A stretch of 56,637 nucleotides of DNA from an uncultured Bacteroidia bacterium. GTDB taxonomy: Bacteria; Bacteroidota; Bacteroidia; Bacteroidales; F082. A program made the translations under genes and the position numbers. Positions within the stretch are counted from its first letter, which is position 1, and every line of letters begins with the position of its first letter. The stretch is from contig CADAFC010000003.1 in the NCBI GenBank assembly GCA_902787095.1, positions 1 to 56,637 on the forward strand. The letters run 5' to 3'. The notes beneath the pieces were generated by a model that saw only the letters and a program-made list of their open reading frames with translations, did not search any database and was not told the DNA's origin. Positions 1 to 9,015 of this stretch are shown here, in pieces.

Positions 1-99
1 GCAACAACATCCCCCGTCAAACTGTAACTACTACCGAACGCACCAATATCCCATGCAGACGGCTTCCATGTTTTACCACCACTCTCATACTCACCATCG
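1..99. repeat. Terminal direct repeat, left copy (circular join)
   Basis: These 99 bases are identical to bases 56539-56637. A gene stays open and in the same frame across the join, so this is the overlap left when a circular (or circularly permuted) genome is assembled, not a biological terminal repeat. Unique length is 56,538 bp. Confidence 0.97.
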
Positions 100-1079
100 A
101 TGGTCGGCAGGGTAATACTCGTTCCATACTCGCCAACCTCGTTAATCGGAAGCTCAATCTGCACATCCGGTAACTGCGTGTTTGCATACGATAGCACAAA
201 CAGCTTTGCGCACTGCACAGACCATGCAGATTTGCCACGTGTTGTCGAATCACCCGGAATACTAAGCACTAAACGATCAGTCACTGGGAGATAACGAACA
301 ATGTCACTGTCGCTGTCTGCTTCAAACATGTTCCCATCATGTTGCATAAACGAAAGAGGAACAGCGCTATCATACAACTCATTTCTCGCGACGCTTCCGT
401 CCTCATTGAATAGCGGATTACCAACTACAGTAAACATTTTATCGTTTGTTTCGTTTCTGCCGTTATCCGTGAACCAGAACGCTTGAACCGGCCCAGCAAT
501 AGGAACGCCGATAACGACGTTGGGCGTTGGCAATGAAACAGACGGCAGCTCATACGTCTCATAGCCGTCTTCGCTGTTCAGAACCACCGACGGCAATTCG
601 TAAACATCCAATTCCTGATTGTATCCGGATACAACCTTGCCCGTCGTACTATCGACAACAACAAACGACGGCGAACGCCAACCTAACGCTTCTACTTCGC
701 TTTCCGGTATCCATGCAGTCGTATCGATAATCGCTCGAATCAGATAGTAATTCCCATCGTCGCACGTGATAACCAATGCATCCGAAGCAACGCCATCTTT
801 TACAAGTAAACTCGGTGTTGCATCTGCCGGATACGTTTCGCTATTCCAAACCAGACCATTCAACGAGAACCAACCCGTCGGATCAGCATCAGTCCAGAAT
901 GTGCCGTTTATCATGTCGTTCACGTCACCGTCATAGTATCCGTTGCCCGCATCTTCACCCCAGGTTGCATCGGCACAGCTTTTGAAAACAGTCGGTCTTG
1001 TTGCGTGTTCTGCGTATCCGAGTTCGTTGTGCAGGTAATCCCATGACTGCCAAACGCCATTCAGCTTATAGAATCTCAT
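1..1079 (-). CDS. Distal tail / host-contact protein, N-terminal part (continues at 56538)
   Basis: The ATG at 1079 has a GAGG ribosome site four bases upstream, and the frame is open to base 1. It continues across the circular join to a stop at 55857, giving 586 residues. The protein follows the DUF2313 baseplate gene, the usual place for a tail fibre or receptor-contact protein. It is rich in aromatic, Asp and Gly residues. Around residues 300-365 it carries a domain (LPTIDGEYESGGKTW, then WDIGAFGSS) that also occurs twice in the tail-terminator gene at 12764-14185. Function beyond a virion role is inferred. Confidence 0.8.
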   Translation of the reverse strand, partial: MRFYKLNGVWQSWDYLHNELGYAEHATRPTVFKSCADATWGEDAGNGYYDGDVNDMINGTFWTDADPTGWFSLNGLVWNSETYPADATPSLLVKDGVASDALVITCDDGNYYLIRAIIDTTAWIPESEVEALGWRSPSFVVVDSTTGKVVSGYNQELDVYELPSVVLNSEDGYETYELPSVSLPTPNVVIGVPIAGPVQAFWFTDNGRNETNDKMFTVVGNPLFNEDGSVARNELYDSAVPLSFMQHDGNMFEADSDSDIVRYLPVTDRLVLSIPGDSTTRGKSAWSVQCAKLFVLSYANTQLPDVQIELPINEVGEYGTSITLPTIDGEYESGGKTWKPSAWDIGAFGSSYSLTGDVV

Positions 1080-1082
1080 ACC

Positions 1083-1682
1083 TCACAACTCCATCATATC
1101 GAGCGAATACTCAGTCCCGCCCAACCAGATTGAACCAGTCCCGACGATGACGCTTGCCGTTGCCCTTGCCATGTATTGTCCCGGCGATATCGATGATATG
1201 AATATTTCACCGTCTGCCCTCTCTACATGTGAAACGTCAAGTGCAATGTGTGCAGGGCATACCTTATAAAACCAATCCAGAAATCTTTCAATGTGTTCAT
1301 AGTCTGTGTCGTACATTTCTACGATGTACGATAATGGATGTTCTGGCCTCGGTTCAAAAGTGTAATTCCCTTTTCCAAATAGATTGTGCATGACCTGCCT
1401 AACAAACGGATCTGTTATCGGGTCTGAATTGTTCAAATGCAGCAATATCATCTCACGGCGTTCATCCAACGTTGGATTTCCGTATAGTTTGATATCGAGT
1501 AGCGCCTCCCAATACTCAATCGTTTGAACGTCACACGTCTGGATAAAGAAATTGTCCATAATCCGTGTTACAAACGCACGGAATCTTTGCAGTTCAATGT
1601 TCTCTGCATCTGCAGTCGCAAACATCGATTTGATGTTGCGATAGACCGGCGGCAACAGGTCTGGCAAGTCATACCAATGCAT
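1083..1682 (-). CDS. Baseplate protein, DUF2313 / YmfQ-like
   Basis: This 199-residue protein begins MHWYDLPDLLPPVYRN and has the length, start and position (directly after baseplate J) of the DUF2313/YmfQ (XkdU) family, a small wedge protein of Mu- and PBSX-type contractile baseplates. The stretch LDERREMILLHLNN is typical of the family. It lies between the baseplate J gene and the distal tail protein with only a few bases between genes, consistent with one leftward transcript. Confidence 0.82.
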   Translation of the reverse strand: MHWYDLPDLLPPVYRNIKSMFATADAENIELQRFRAFVTRIMDNFFIQTCDVQTIEYWEALLDIKLYGNPTLDERREMILLHLNNSDPITDPFVRQVMHNLFGKGNYTFEPRPEHPLSYIVEMYDTDYEHIERFLDWFYKVCPAHIALDVSHVERADGEIFISSISPGQYMARATASVIVGTGSIWLGGTEYSLDMMEL

Positions 1683-1691
1683 GTGAATCTC

Positions 1692-2864
1692 CTATGAACC
1701 TTGCGTCAAAACCAACGAATTCAGGACCGGGATCTGCTGCCAGTCTTTGTTTTCGATAAATCCTATGTTTACCGTCTGTTCATTTACATATACGTCGTTT
1801 GCAACTTCAACGCCATCGATGTTGTTTAGGATTGTCACAACCCTGTTGTAATACAATACGAGCGAATACGTCGCGTTGTTCCAACTCCCCATCTTTCCCC
1901 AATCTTCAAGCATCATCTTGAAATGCTCATTCATTTGTTCAATCGCATCATCGTTGATTTCACTGATAGTTCTGGATGAACCAGATTTAATCGTGATGGT
2001 CGCAGTGATATCGATTGTTTTCTCGGTTGCAGTAGTTATGACAACTTTTGCACCGATAGGTGCCATTCCATAACCATTCGCAGATGGTTCACTCGGATCT
2101 GTAGATTCAGGTGGACAAACAAGATTCTGGATTTCGACCATCTTGTCAAAGCTAAGTGGATTGAAATCCGTATCGATTACGGAGCAAAGAACAGTTCCCG
2201 GCCCGTTATATGAAGGATAGACCTGCACAGCACCAACACCAGACAGAGACAGAATGTAATTCCGATATGATGCGATATTTCCACCAAATTCTACGGCACC
2301 GACCGCAAGCTCGTATCTTTTTCGTAACGAATCGTCTGTTTCTTCATCGTCACCATGTTCTACGATATCAAGCAATATTGCAGACGTAAGTCCGGAAATG
2401 TACGATACTGTTGACAAATCGCCGGAATATTCGTTTCCGATACTTCCCGCTGTTTCGCACGTGACTTCACCGATATACGGTGTGCCTGGGTGTGCAACGT
2501 CCGGGATGTGTTCGCACGCTTTCGATAAATAGTAGTAAACGTTTTCACTGATATTCTTGACGGCGAATCTTGTTCCTACTGGTGGAGCTGCATTGAAACG
2601 TGCATACCTAACTGCATTTGTTGCGGGTTTGCGTTGCAGATCGCATTGTGCAGCAATGTAGTCAAGATATACCCCCGTTGCTGTCTTTCCGTATGCTTGC
2701 TTTTGGATATAGGCAAGATTGATATATAGTCCCTCAATCGCCCATCCGGCAGTACCCAAACTCGTTCGGATTAGTGAACCCTCGCGCTTGTTCAAATCGC
2801 CTGGAATATCGGCGAGCATATCATCAAGAATTCGCTTATACGTCTTTGTCGATAAGTCTATCAT
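1692..2864 (-). CDS. Baseplate J-like protein (XkdT type)
   Basis: About 390 residues. I chose the ATG at 2864 (MIDLSTKTYKRILDDMLADI) because GAGGGG sits just upstream; an earlier in-frame start lacks a ribosome site. The N-terminus, with a helix, KREGSLIRTSLG and a long central conserved region including DDSLRKRYE, matches the baseplate J family, the main wedge protein of contractile tails. Neighbours in order are the DUF2634 protein upstream and DUF2313 downstream, as in PBSX. Confidence 0.88.
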   Translation of the reverse strand: MIDLSTKTYKRILDDMLADIPGDLNKREGSLIRTSLGTAGWAIEGLYINLAYIQKQAYGKTATGVYLDYIAAQCDLQRKPATNAVRYARFNAAPPVGTRFAVKNISENVYYYLSKACEHIPDVAHPGTPYIGEVTCETAGSIGNEYSGDLSTVSYISGLTSAILLDIVEHGDDEETDDSLRKRYELAVGAVEFGGNIASYRNYILSLSGVGAVQVYPSYNGPGTVLCSVIDTDFNPLSFDKMVEIQNLVCPPESTDPSEPSANGYGMAPIGAKVVITTATEKTIDITATITIKSGSSRTISEINDDAIEQMNEHFKMMLEDWGKMGSWNNATYSLVLYYNRVVTILNNIDGVEVANDVYVNEQTVNIGFIENKDWQQIPVLNSLVLTQGS

Positions 2865-2871
2865 ATTCCCC

Positions 2872-3261
2872 TCACGATTGGATTGTCGTGGACACCGACA
2901 CATCACCGAAAGTTGTCTGAACAACGCATGAAATCAGAATACCAGAATCCTCAAGCGGTGTGAACTGGAAATCATCCACCTGTAATATCCTGTCGTCAAT
3001 CGATAATGCGTCACGAATGCGTCGGACGACTTCGGAGCGGATGTAGTTGTAATCAGTGCCAATCAGGTCATCAAATGTAACGCCGAAGTTTGAACCCATA
3101 ACCGGCCATTTGTAACGTTCGACACCGAGCGCAAAACGAATATCCTGCGCAACTGCATCAAGAACCGATTTGGGTTGTCCGCTATCGCCTGATTCAAAAT
3201 CAACAATCCATTCGTTAGATGAATATGATGCAAATTCAACTCGGCTTGTTTTGATGTTCAT
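2872..3261 (-). CDS. Baseplate wedge protein, DUF2634 / gp25-like (XkdS type)
   Basis: This 129-residue protein has the T4 gp25/GPW-like pattern: a conserved DAVAQDIRFALGVERYKWP segment, then a segment with VVRRIRDALSIDDRI, then a beta-rich end. In PBSX-type tails this protein seeds the baseplate wedge. It lies three bases from the DUF2577 gene and just upstream of baseplate J, which is the canonical order. Confidence 0.83.
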   Translation of the reverse strand: MNIKTSRVEFASYSSNEWIVDFESGDSGQPKSVLDAVAQDIRFALGVERYKWPVMGSNFGVTFDDLIGTDYNYIRSEVVRRIRDALSIDDRILQVDDFQFTPLEDSGILISCVVQTTFGDVSVSTTIQS

Positions 3262-3263
3262 AC

Positions 3264-3824
3264 CTACTCCGATTCGTCATCGCGCTTAAAAACGCGTGAA
3301 AGGATAACGAATTTTTGGCCACCGCATACACGGAGCATAATTACCTTGTCGTCTTTTTGCAATCCGCGATTGATAGTGACTACGATTTTGCTCTTATCTT
3401 CCGGTATTTCTACCGGCAAATGGTGTTCAGTATCTCCGTGTTCATTGACAAAAGCATCCAGAACGGTATCGACGATTTTGGTTTTCGACGTGAAGAATGT
3501 ATCGGTAGATTTATTCACCGTTCCTGAGATCGCGCCTGCCGCCGGTTTCCCTGATATTGTTCCCTCGAACGAACCAGAAAACGGATGAGTATGGTTTGCG
3601 ACGTTATCACCGATTTCATGCGTATGTTTTTTGATTGTGAGCTTCCGTTCGACAACGGCAGACGTGAGCATCAATGTATCGCCCCACACTTCCAACGTGC
3701 TTTCATTCAATCGAACCTTTAGCGGATTGACAGATGTAACAGTTCCAAAGCAGTATTCAACGGGATTTGTCGATTTGACTGCATTTACCGCAATACTCTG
3801 GATTGTCGTTAAAAGATTGCTCAT
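3264..3824 (-). CDS. Baseplate/spike-associated protein, DUF2577-like (XkdR type)
   Basis: The N-terminal half reads as an OB-type barrel (GTVTSVNPLKVRLNE, then TLEVWGDTLML), followed by a His-rich stretch (HTHEIG, HTHPFSGSF) typical of tail-spike-hub proteins that bind a metal. It overlaps the XkdQ-like gene by four bases. I assign DUF2577 from order and composition. A gpV-type spike domain is the alternative. Confidence 0.72.
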   Translation of the reverse strand: MSNLLTTIQSIAVNAVKSTNPVEYCFGTVTSVNPLKVRLNESTLEVWGDTLMLTSAVVERKLTIKKHTHEIGDNVANHTHPFSGSFEGTISGKPAAGAISGTVNKSTDTFFTSKTKIVDTVLDAFVNEHGDTEHHLPVEIPEDKSKIVVTINRGLQKDDKVIMLRVCGGQKFVILSRVFKRDDESE

Positions 3825-5110
3825 GGCGTATCCCTCCAGAACGTTCGGACCTCCAAATCCATAGTGTGAACGCCGTCTTCAAACTTATGCTCAATCGAAT
3901 CTATCACGACGCGTTGCTTCTTTGATACTTCATCATCCAATGACGGGAAATGGATTGTTATCATCATCCCGGCTCGTAAACCGACAACGCCCAACGCAGA
4001 TATGCGCATTGTTTTAAACGGTCTGTTCTTCATTTCGAGGAGCTTATCCGCCTTGTCATGCATCTGTTCTTCATTCATTTGCTCTTCGACACTCTCGGTC
4101 AAACGCAATACCCCCCACTTGGCAACATTTGATTCATCTTGTGCCGTCGCAAAAACTCTACTGCCTGCGCCGCTCGATTCCCTATAAAGGAAAATCTGGT
4201 TATACGTATCTTCATCAATATCCGTCGTCAGTTCATAATCAACAGCAAGAGAATCATCACCAACAACGACGTCATTGAGATATGCAAGTGTCCAATCGAT
4301 ATCAGTGTATTCTTGTAAATCACCATACTCATTAAGCCAAACAAATTCATCAAGGTTTTCTCCTTCGTAGCCTATCTCGGCGTCATATCCAGTTATGCCT
4401 TCAAAAGCTCTGCGTTCGTTCAACAAATCAGACACCATTTCATCAGCATAACTGAGCCTCAACTCTCCACAGTTATCGTAGAAAACAATAATCCTTTGTG
4501 TGAGAACTGTTGCAACATCAACAAGCTTTGAGATTACATCAAATGCAGACTCATTATCGATTGTCAATGATTGTCCTGTATTTGGAACATCCGCTAGCTT
4601 TCCAACTTTCAACCCATAATGATTTGCAATGTCTGTAATAACGTTTTTGACTGAATACGATGATGGGTAGAAATTCGTAAACGAATTTTTAAGATATCGG
4701 ATCTGATCATATGCCACAAAATTCAACACACCCCATCTGTTGATAGTTGTGTTAAACACCCGACCATAAAAAACCAAAATACCATCGACCTTTAATCGTA
4801 CTGTTGCTCCCATTCGCGGAACATGATCTTTTACATCAGGTATTTCACCAGACAGCGTCGCCGGGGAACATGTTCTTTCTGTCCTAAGAGAAAGAGATGA
4901 TGGGTTTACTTTAAATATTCCAGTGCTAAACGTATCCTCATAAAGCACATCAGCCTCTTGAAGGTCACCATATTCCTCAAGATAGACGAACTCGTCAAGA
5001 TTTTTGCCTTCATAGCCGATGTTTGCGTCATATCCAGTTGTGCCTTCAAACCCCTGTCCGACAGAGAACCCGCTCTCGATGTTTTCAAATGTTAGCTCAA
5101 GCGTTTTCAT
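3821..5110 (-). CDS. Baseplate hub protein, XkdQ / gpD-like
   Basis: This 429-residue protein corresponds to XkdQ/gpD, the T4 gp27-like hub beneath the spike: a beta-rich first domain with PRMGATVRLKVDGILVFYGR, a VITDIANHYGLKVG segment, then a C-terminal barrel. It contains an internal duplication: an N-terminal FEGTTGYDANIGYEGKNLDEF and, near residue 230, FEGITGYDAEIGYEGENLDEF-like sequence, each followed by a YGDLQE segment. That repeat is unusual for the family and may be an inserted domain copy. Confidence 0.82.
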   Translation of the reverse strand: MKTLELTFENIESGFSVGQGFEGTTGYDANIGYEGKNLDEFVYLEEYGDLQEADVLYEDTFSTGIFKVNPSSLSLRTERTCSPATLSGEIPDVKDHVPRMGATVRLKVDGILVFYGRVFNTTINRWGVLNFVAYDQIRYLKNSFTNFYPSSYSVKNVITDIANHYGLKVGKLADVPNTGQSLTIDNESAFDVISKLVDVATVLTQRIIVFYDNCGELRLSYADEMVSDLLNERRAFEGITGYDAEIGYEGENLDEFVWLNEYGDLQEYTDIDWTLAYLNDVVVGDDSLAVDYELTTDIDEDTYNQIFLYRESSGAGSRVFATAQDESNVAKWGVLRLTESVEEQMNEEQMHDKADKLLEMKNRPFKTMRISALGVVGLRAGMMITIHFPSLDDEVSKKQRVVIDSIEHKFEDGVHTMDLEVRTFWRDTP

Positions 5111-5906
5111 TGTTTGATGTACCTATGTTGATCCTATTTATTGTGTTGCCGACGTTCCCTTTGATGCAATCTGTTTTTCGAACCCATCCGAGTCCACCAA
5201 TATACACACGATTAAATGATTCACGTGCATCCGGAGGAAGAACTCGGTTCACAACAGCGCGAACGTCTGTTACAAATTTGCGAGACGATGAATATGCTGT
5301 AATCAGCTCATCATCTGTTTGGAACACGGGTCCATTTACAGTTACCATGTCTCCGGCAACAATTTCATCATTCGGAACGTCTCTTTGGTTTACTTGAGTT
5401 AAATATGTAACATCGTCCGCCTGGTCTTCTTCGATCAACTCAACAAATTGTGGAGAAGTGCTGCGATATTCGCTAACATTTAGCTTATAATAGACATCAC
5501 CACTTTCACCACCTTTGTCTGATATCTCAAAGTCAGTCAAAACAGCTTTGAACGATGTGTCAAACATGTGTTGATCCGAATCAAAACGATTGATTATGAA
5601 ATCAAAAACCATTTTTTTCTTTTGAAGCTGATGGAAAAATTCAACATAAAATTCTGGTTTATACCACGAGTTAGATACAGTTATATCGATAAACGCATTC
5701 CTTGGGAAAAAACTAGAAATCTCTACGACGGCGAGCTTTGGATTTCTTGGTATAATCACCTCGCCAATGTTTATTAGGTTATATGTGCTGCTTTCACCAG
5801 GATAAGACACGGTAATTTCCGTCGGATTAACAGGAAGACGAACGGATTGTTTCGTTACGCCGTCAACGTCAACAGTATTAAAATAGATTCCAAACTGATT
5901 TTCCAT
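5097..5906 (-). CDS. Tail protein XkdP-like (tape-measure/hub connector)
   Basis: The 269-residue product begins MENQFGIYFNTVDVDGVTK with the family pattern LPVNPTEITVSYPG, and contains FEISDKGGESGDVYYKLNVSEYR, characteristic of XkdP-type proteins linking tape measure and hub. A clear LysM repeat is not obvious; the C-terminus (GGLGWVRKTDCIKGN) may replace it. It sits between tape measure and XkdQ, as expected, with a GGAGG site ahead of the ATG. Confidence 0.8.
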   Translation of the reverse strand: MENQFGIYFNTVDVDGVTKQSVRLPVNPTEITVSYPGESSTYNLINIGEVIIPRNPKLAVVEISSFFPRNAFIDITVSNSWYKPEFYVEFFHQLQKKKMVFDFIINRFDSDQHMFDTSFKAVLTDFEISDKGGESGDVYYKLNVSEYRSTSPQFVELIEEDQADDVTYLTQVNQRDVPNDEIVAGDMVTVNGPVFQTDDELITAYSSSRKFVTDVRAVVNRVLPPDARESFNRVYIGGLGWVRKTDCIKGNVGNTINRINIGTSNNENA

Positions 5907-8900
5907 TATCCTACCTCCCCATACGCATTAAACGATCCTGCGTCAGCCATCTGTCTAAGCTCTCGCTCTATCGCACGTGCATAATCTTGCGGACTGTTGT
6001 TTGTGCCAGAAATGGTTAGGTTTATTGTTGGTGTAAGCTGTCTCAGATTCACATCATTTACAAATCTTTGTTCAGCCAAATCTTTCATCCATCTTAAATC
6101 TTCTTCTTTATGCGACATGCTTGATACGTCATGCGACATATCACCGGTGTCTTCCTTTATTTCGTTAATACTCTTGAGCGTTCTCGAACTCTCCTTGGCT
6201 ATCTTCTTCATTGAACCGGCGGCAGTATCATCTTCATGTTTACCAAGACCAAGAGCGTTAAACGCACCACCGATCCATTCAGCCTGTTTGTCCCTCGGAT
6301 CGATAAACTTCCCTTTGATACCAGACAAATCAAGTGTTTTTTTAGAGTAATCGCTATATTTATCTCCCCAACCTTTTCTTACATCTGAAATATTTTGTTT
6401 AATCTCTTTTAATGATCGTGCAGCGTCATCAATTCCAAGTGCTTCACCGAGAGGGTTCCTCGATACAAATTCAATAAGATCTGCAATCTTGCCAATTAGG
6501 CTCTCAACGAGTTGTAGTACCGCACTAACCAGACCCCTGAAGAAATTTTGAACAGTATCCTTTATAAGTTTGAATGCCCCACAAACACCATTTACTATAT
6601 ATTCAGTGAGCGTCAGAATGGTATTATAAAACCCAATCCATGCATCATATAAACCATAAACAATGCCGGCAATTCCGCCGACAGCGACTGCCACAACAGT
6701 TTCAAGCAACCCAATGTCTTTGCCACCAATTTTTCTAAAAATAGCTCTCAGACCGACAATGGCGGCCGTGAGGACAAGTATTGGCATCGCAAAAGATTTG
6801 CTAAACAATGCTTTTGCAAACATTGTAACCGCCAAGCCTAATCTTTTGAAGTTTGACGCCGTTTTGGGCACACCTTTGAATGTATTCATTGCCGCCTTTC
6901 CTGCGGGAATGAGGGCTTTTGTAACAAAGGAAACACCGCCAATAGCTTCTTTGAGGAATGTAAAGACTCGGACGAAATGTGTTATTCCGAAAGACAATCC
7001 GGCGAGCATAAATAACGAATTAAACAATTCTTTATTTTCTTCATACGTGTGCATTACTGCCTTTCCGAAATCCCAGATTTTCACAACCAAATTTCCAACT
7101 TCTTTTGTTATATCAATAATTCGTTGCCTATCTTCTTCATTTGCAAAGAACTCGTAAAGGTCATCAATTATAGGCCTGATCGCCTCGGCGGCAGCAGTTT
7201 TAATATCGTGAGCAGTAAAGTCATACGATGCGACAAGTTTTTCGACCTGTCTTGATGTGGATGTCTGAATCTCTTTAGCGACCCGTTCCATTTTATTCCT
7301 AATGCCAACAGCTGCCGCGCTCTCAGATGCAGAATTGATAACATCAGTAACCATGTCTTTAATCTTCGGAGACGCGCCCTTTATTGCATCTATAGCTTTA
7401 GCGCCAAGATTATTTACTGTATTTTCAAATCCTTTATCCTCATATAATGCGTTTGATTCAGCCATGAGTGTCTTTATTTCTTCCAAGGCACTGTCGACGT
7501 CTTTTGATTTTAACGCGCCAAGAATATTCTTTTTTAATCTTTTCTCAAGATCATCACCGCCTCCAAACAGCATCGTAAGACCATCAACAGATCCTTTTCT
7601 AAATGCCTCGTTTAGAGACTCAACAATTGCGTTAAAATCTCCACCAGTAAGATCTGAATACATGCCTGACAGATTAAGCGTGTCTTTTATTTGTTTGTTT
7701 GTCATCCCGAGCGCAGCAAGAGCTTCAACCATCTTGTAAATCTCGCTCTCAGACATCGCAAATGATTTTCCTATATCTCTTGTGATAGACAAAATCGCAG
7801 AAGATCCTTCAACTCCAAACATTGCGACACTTCTTTCTGCCGTTGCCAAATCTTCTGATACGTCTCTTAAACTGGCAATTGAATCAAGAGCTTTATTGTA
7901 AAGCCCAACACCAATGCTAATCAGAGAGTTTATTCTTTTATATAGTTTTATGATTTTATGTAAGTTCCACAGATGACCGGCTGTAAATGAAAACAGCTGA
8001 TATCCAACTTTTTTCATTTCCTTCCCATATTTTTTTATAAACTCATCCGTCGGGAGTTTTTCAAAATCCTTTTTCGCTTTATTCGTGAAATTGCCTACTG
8101 TTGAGATAAGTTCTTCAAAATTGTTTTTATAGTCTTTTATTGCAATTCCGCCTGCTTCCTTCGCGTTGTTGGCAAACATAATCGCTTCGTCTTTTATCTT
8201 CAATCCGGACTTTATTGCGATGTTCTTCGCCTTTTCTGCATATGACGCGCTTGCATCATATGCACCTTTTACATTTTTCTCCGCATATTCAATCGCGCCA
8301 GAAATGCTCTCACTGGTTTTTTGAACGCCATTAACAACGGCACTTGTCGCCCCGACGACGGCATTTGCAGCAACAGCAGCACCATCCTGCATATCTGTCT
8401 TAAGGCCCGTAATGAGTAATGAAAGGCCCGACAATTCCCCCTTTCCAGTCATTACGTTTCTTATAATCTTTGGAAGAATTACTTCCGAAAGGAACAAAAG
8501 ACCGCCCCAAAACACAATCTTTTTGATTGTGTTCAAAATTGCCCTAACACGCTCAACAGTTCGGATAACCTTATCAATCTTAGACAACATCCGTCCAACA
8601 ATCGTGTTAGAAGCCCCAAGCATTCTCACTATCTTTTGAATGGTATTTGGAAATTCTGATAAGCCATGGCCTCCGATAGATATCTCTCCAAAAACAGGAG
8701 TGAATGAAGAATATAACTCCATCGCCCCGCCAATGCGGTCATTAAAATTGTTGAGCCGCTCAATTAGTCCTTCGATAGAGGTAGATGTAGACACAAGAGA
8801 ATCATTTATGCCATAAATCTTTTTTTCGGCTGTTGACAAAGTACCAAGATTTGATCCGATAACCGTCTTCCCAAGCTTAACCGCATTAAACGCTCGTTCG

Positions 8901-8974
8901 AGAGAACTGCCCGTTCCTGTCACGACACTATTTAATTGCTTTGCAACGGATATGGCTTTTGACAATTCTGCCAT
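5906..8974 (-). CDS. Tail tape measure protein
   Basis: About 1,022 residues and the largest gene, immediately downstream of the frameshifted chaperone. I chose the ATG at 8974 (MAELSKAISVAKQLN) because GGAGG precedes it. Long helical stretches, several hydrophobic membrane-like segments in the middle (around AIVGLRAIF, VAVGGIAGIVYGLYDAW) and many Lys/Ala runs fit a tape measure that sets tail length and crosses the inner membrane during DNA entry. No lytic domain was recognised. Confidence 0.9.
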   Translation of the reverse strand: MAELSKAISVAKQLNSVVTGTGSSLERAFNAVKLGKTVIGSNLGTLSTAEKKIYGINDSLVSTSTSIEGLIERLNNFNDRIGGAMELYSSFTPVFGEISIGGHGLSEFPNTIQKIVRMLGASNTIVGRMLSKIDKVIRTVERVRAILNTIKKIVFWGGLLFLSEVILPKIIRNVMTGKGELSGLSLLITGLKTDMQDGAAVAANAVVGATSAVVNGVQKTSESISGAIEYAEKNVKGAYDASASYAEKAKNIAIKSGLKIKDEAIMFANNAKEAGGIAIKDYKNNFEELISTVGNFTNKAKKDFEKLPTDEFIKKYGKEMKKVGYQLFSFTAGHLWNLHKIIKLYKRINSLISIGVGLYNKALDSIASLRDVSEDLATAERSVAMFGVEGSSAILSITRDIGKSFAMSESEIYKMVEALAALGMTNKQIKDTLNLSGMYSDLTGGDFNAIVESLNEAFRKGSVDGLTMLFGGGDDLEKRLKKNILGALKSKDVDSALEEIKTLMAESNALYEDKGFENTVNNLGAKAIDAIKGASPKIKDMVTDVINSASESAAAVGIRNKMERVAKEIQTSTSRQVEKLVASYDFTAHDIKTAAAEAIRPIIDDLYEFFANEEDRQRIIDITKEVGNLVVKIWDFGKAVMHTYEENKELFNSLFMLAGLSFGITHFVRVFTFLKEAIGGVSFVTKALIPAGKAAMNTFKGVPKTASNFKRLGLAVTMFAKALFSKSFAMPILVLTAAIVGLRAIFRKIGGKDIGLLETVVAVAVGGIAGIVYGLYDAWIGFYNTILTLTEYIVNGVCGAFKLIKDTVQNFFRGLVSAVLQLVESLIGKIADLIEFVSRNPLGEALGIDDAARSLKEIKQNISDVRKGWGDKYSDYSKKTLDLSGIKGKFIDPRDKQAEWIGGAFNALGLGKHEDDTAAGSMKKIAKESSRTLKSINEIKEDTGDMSHDVSSMSHKEEDLRWMKDLAEQRFVNDVNLRQLTPTINLTISGTNNSPQDYARAIERELRQMADAGSFNAYGEVG

Positions 8975-8992
8975 GACTACCTCCAATAAAAG

Positions 8993-9015
8993 AATACCCG
9001 GACGTGCCGGGTATT
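8993..9015 (-). terminator. Hairpin between tail chaperone and tape measure genes
   Basis: A perfect 9-bp inverted repeat (AATACCCGG / CCGGGTATT, 5-base loop) begins at the stop codon of the frameshifted chaperone product. On the minus strand only CTTTTATT follows, so it may be a weak terminator or an mRNA-stability hairpin rather than a strong stop. Confidence 0.55.

Noticed and set aside
1-99. Biological terminal repeat or transposon inverted repeat
   Set aside because: It is an exact direct repeat with one gene reading through it, best explained by assembly of a circular molecule.
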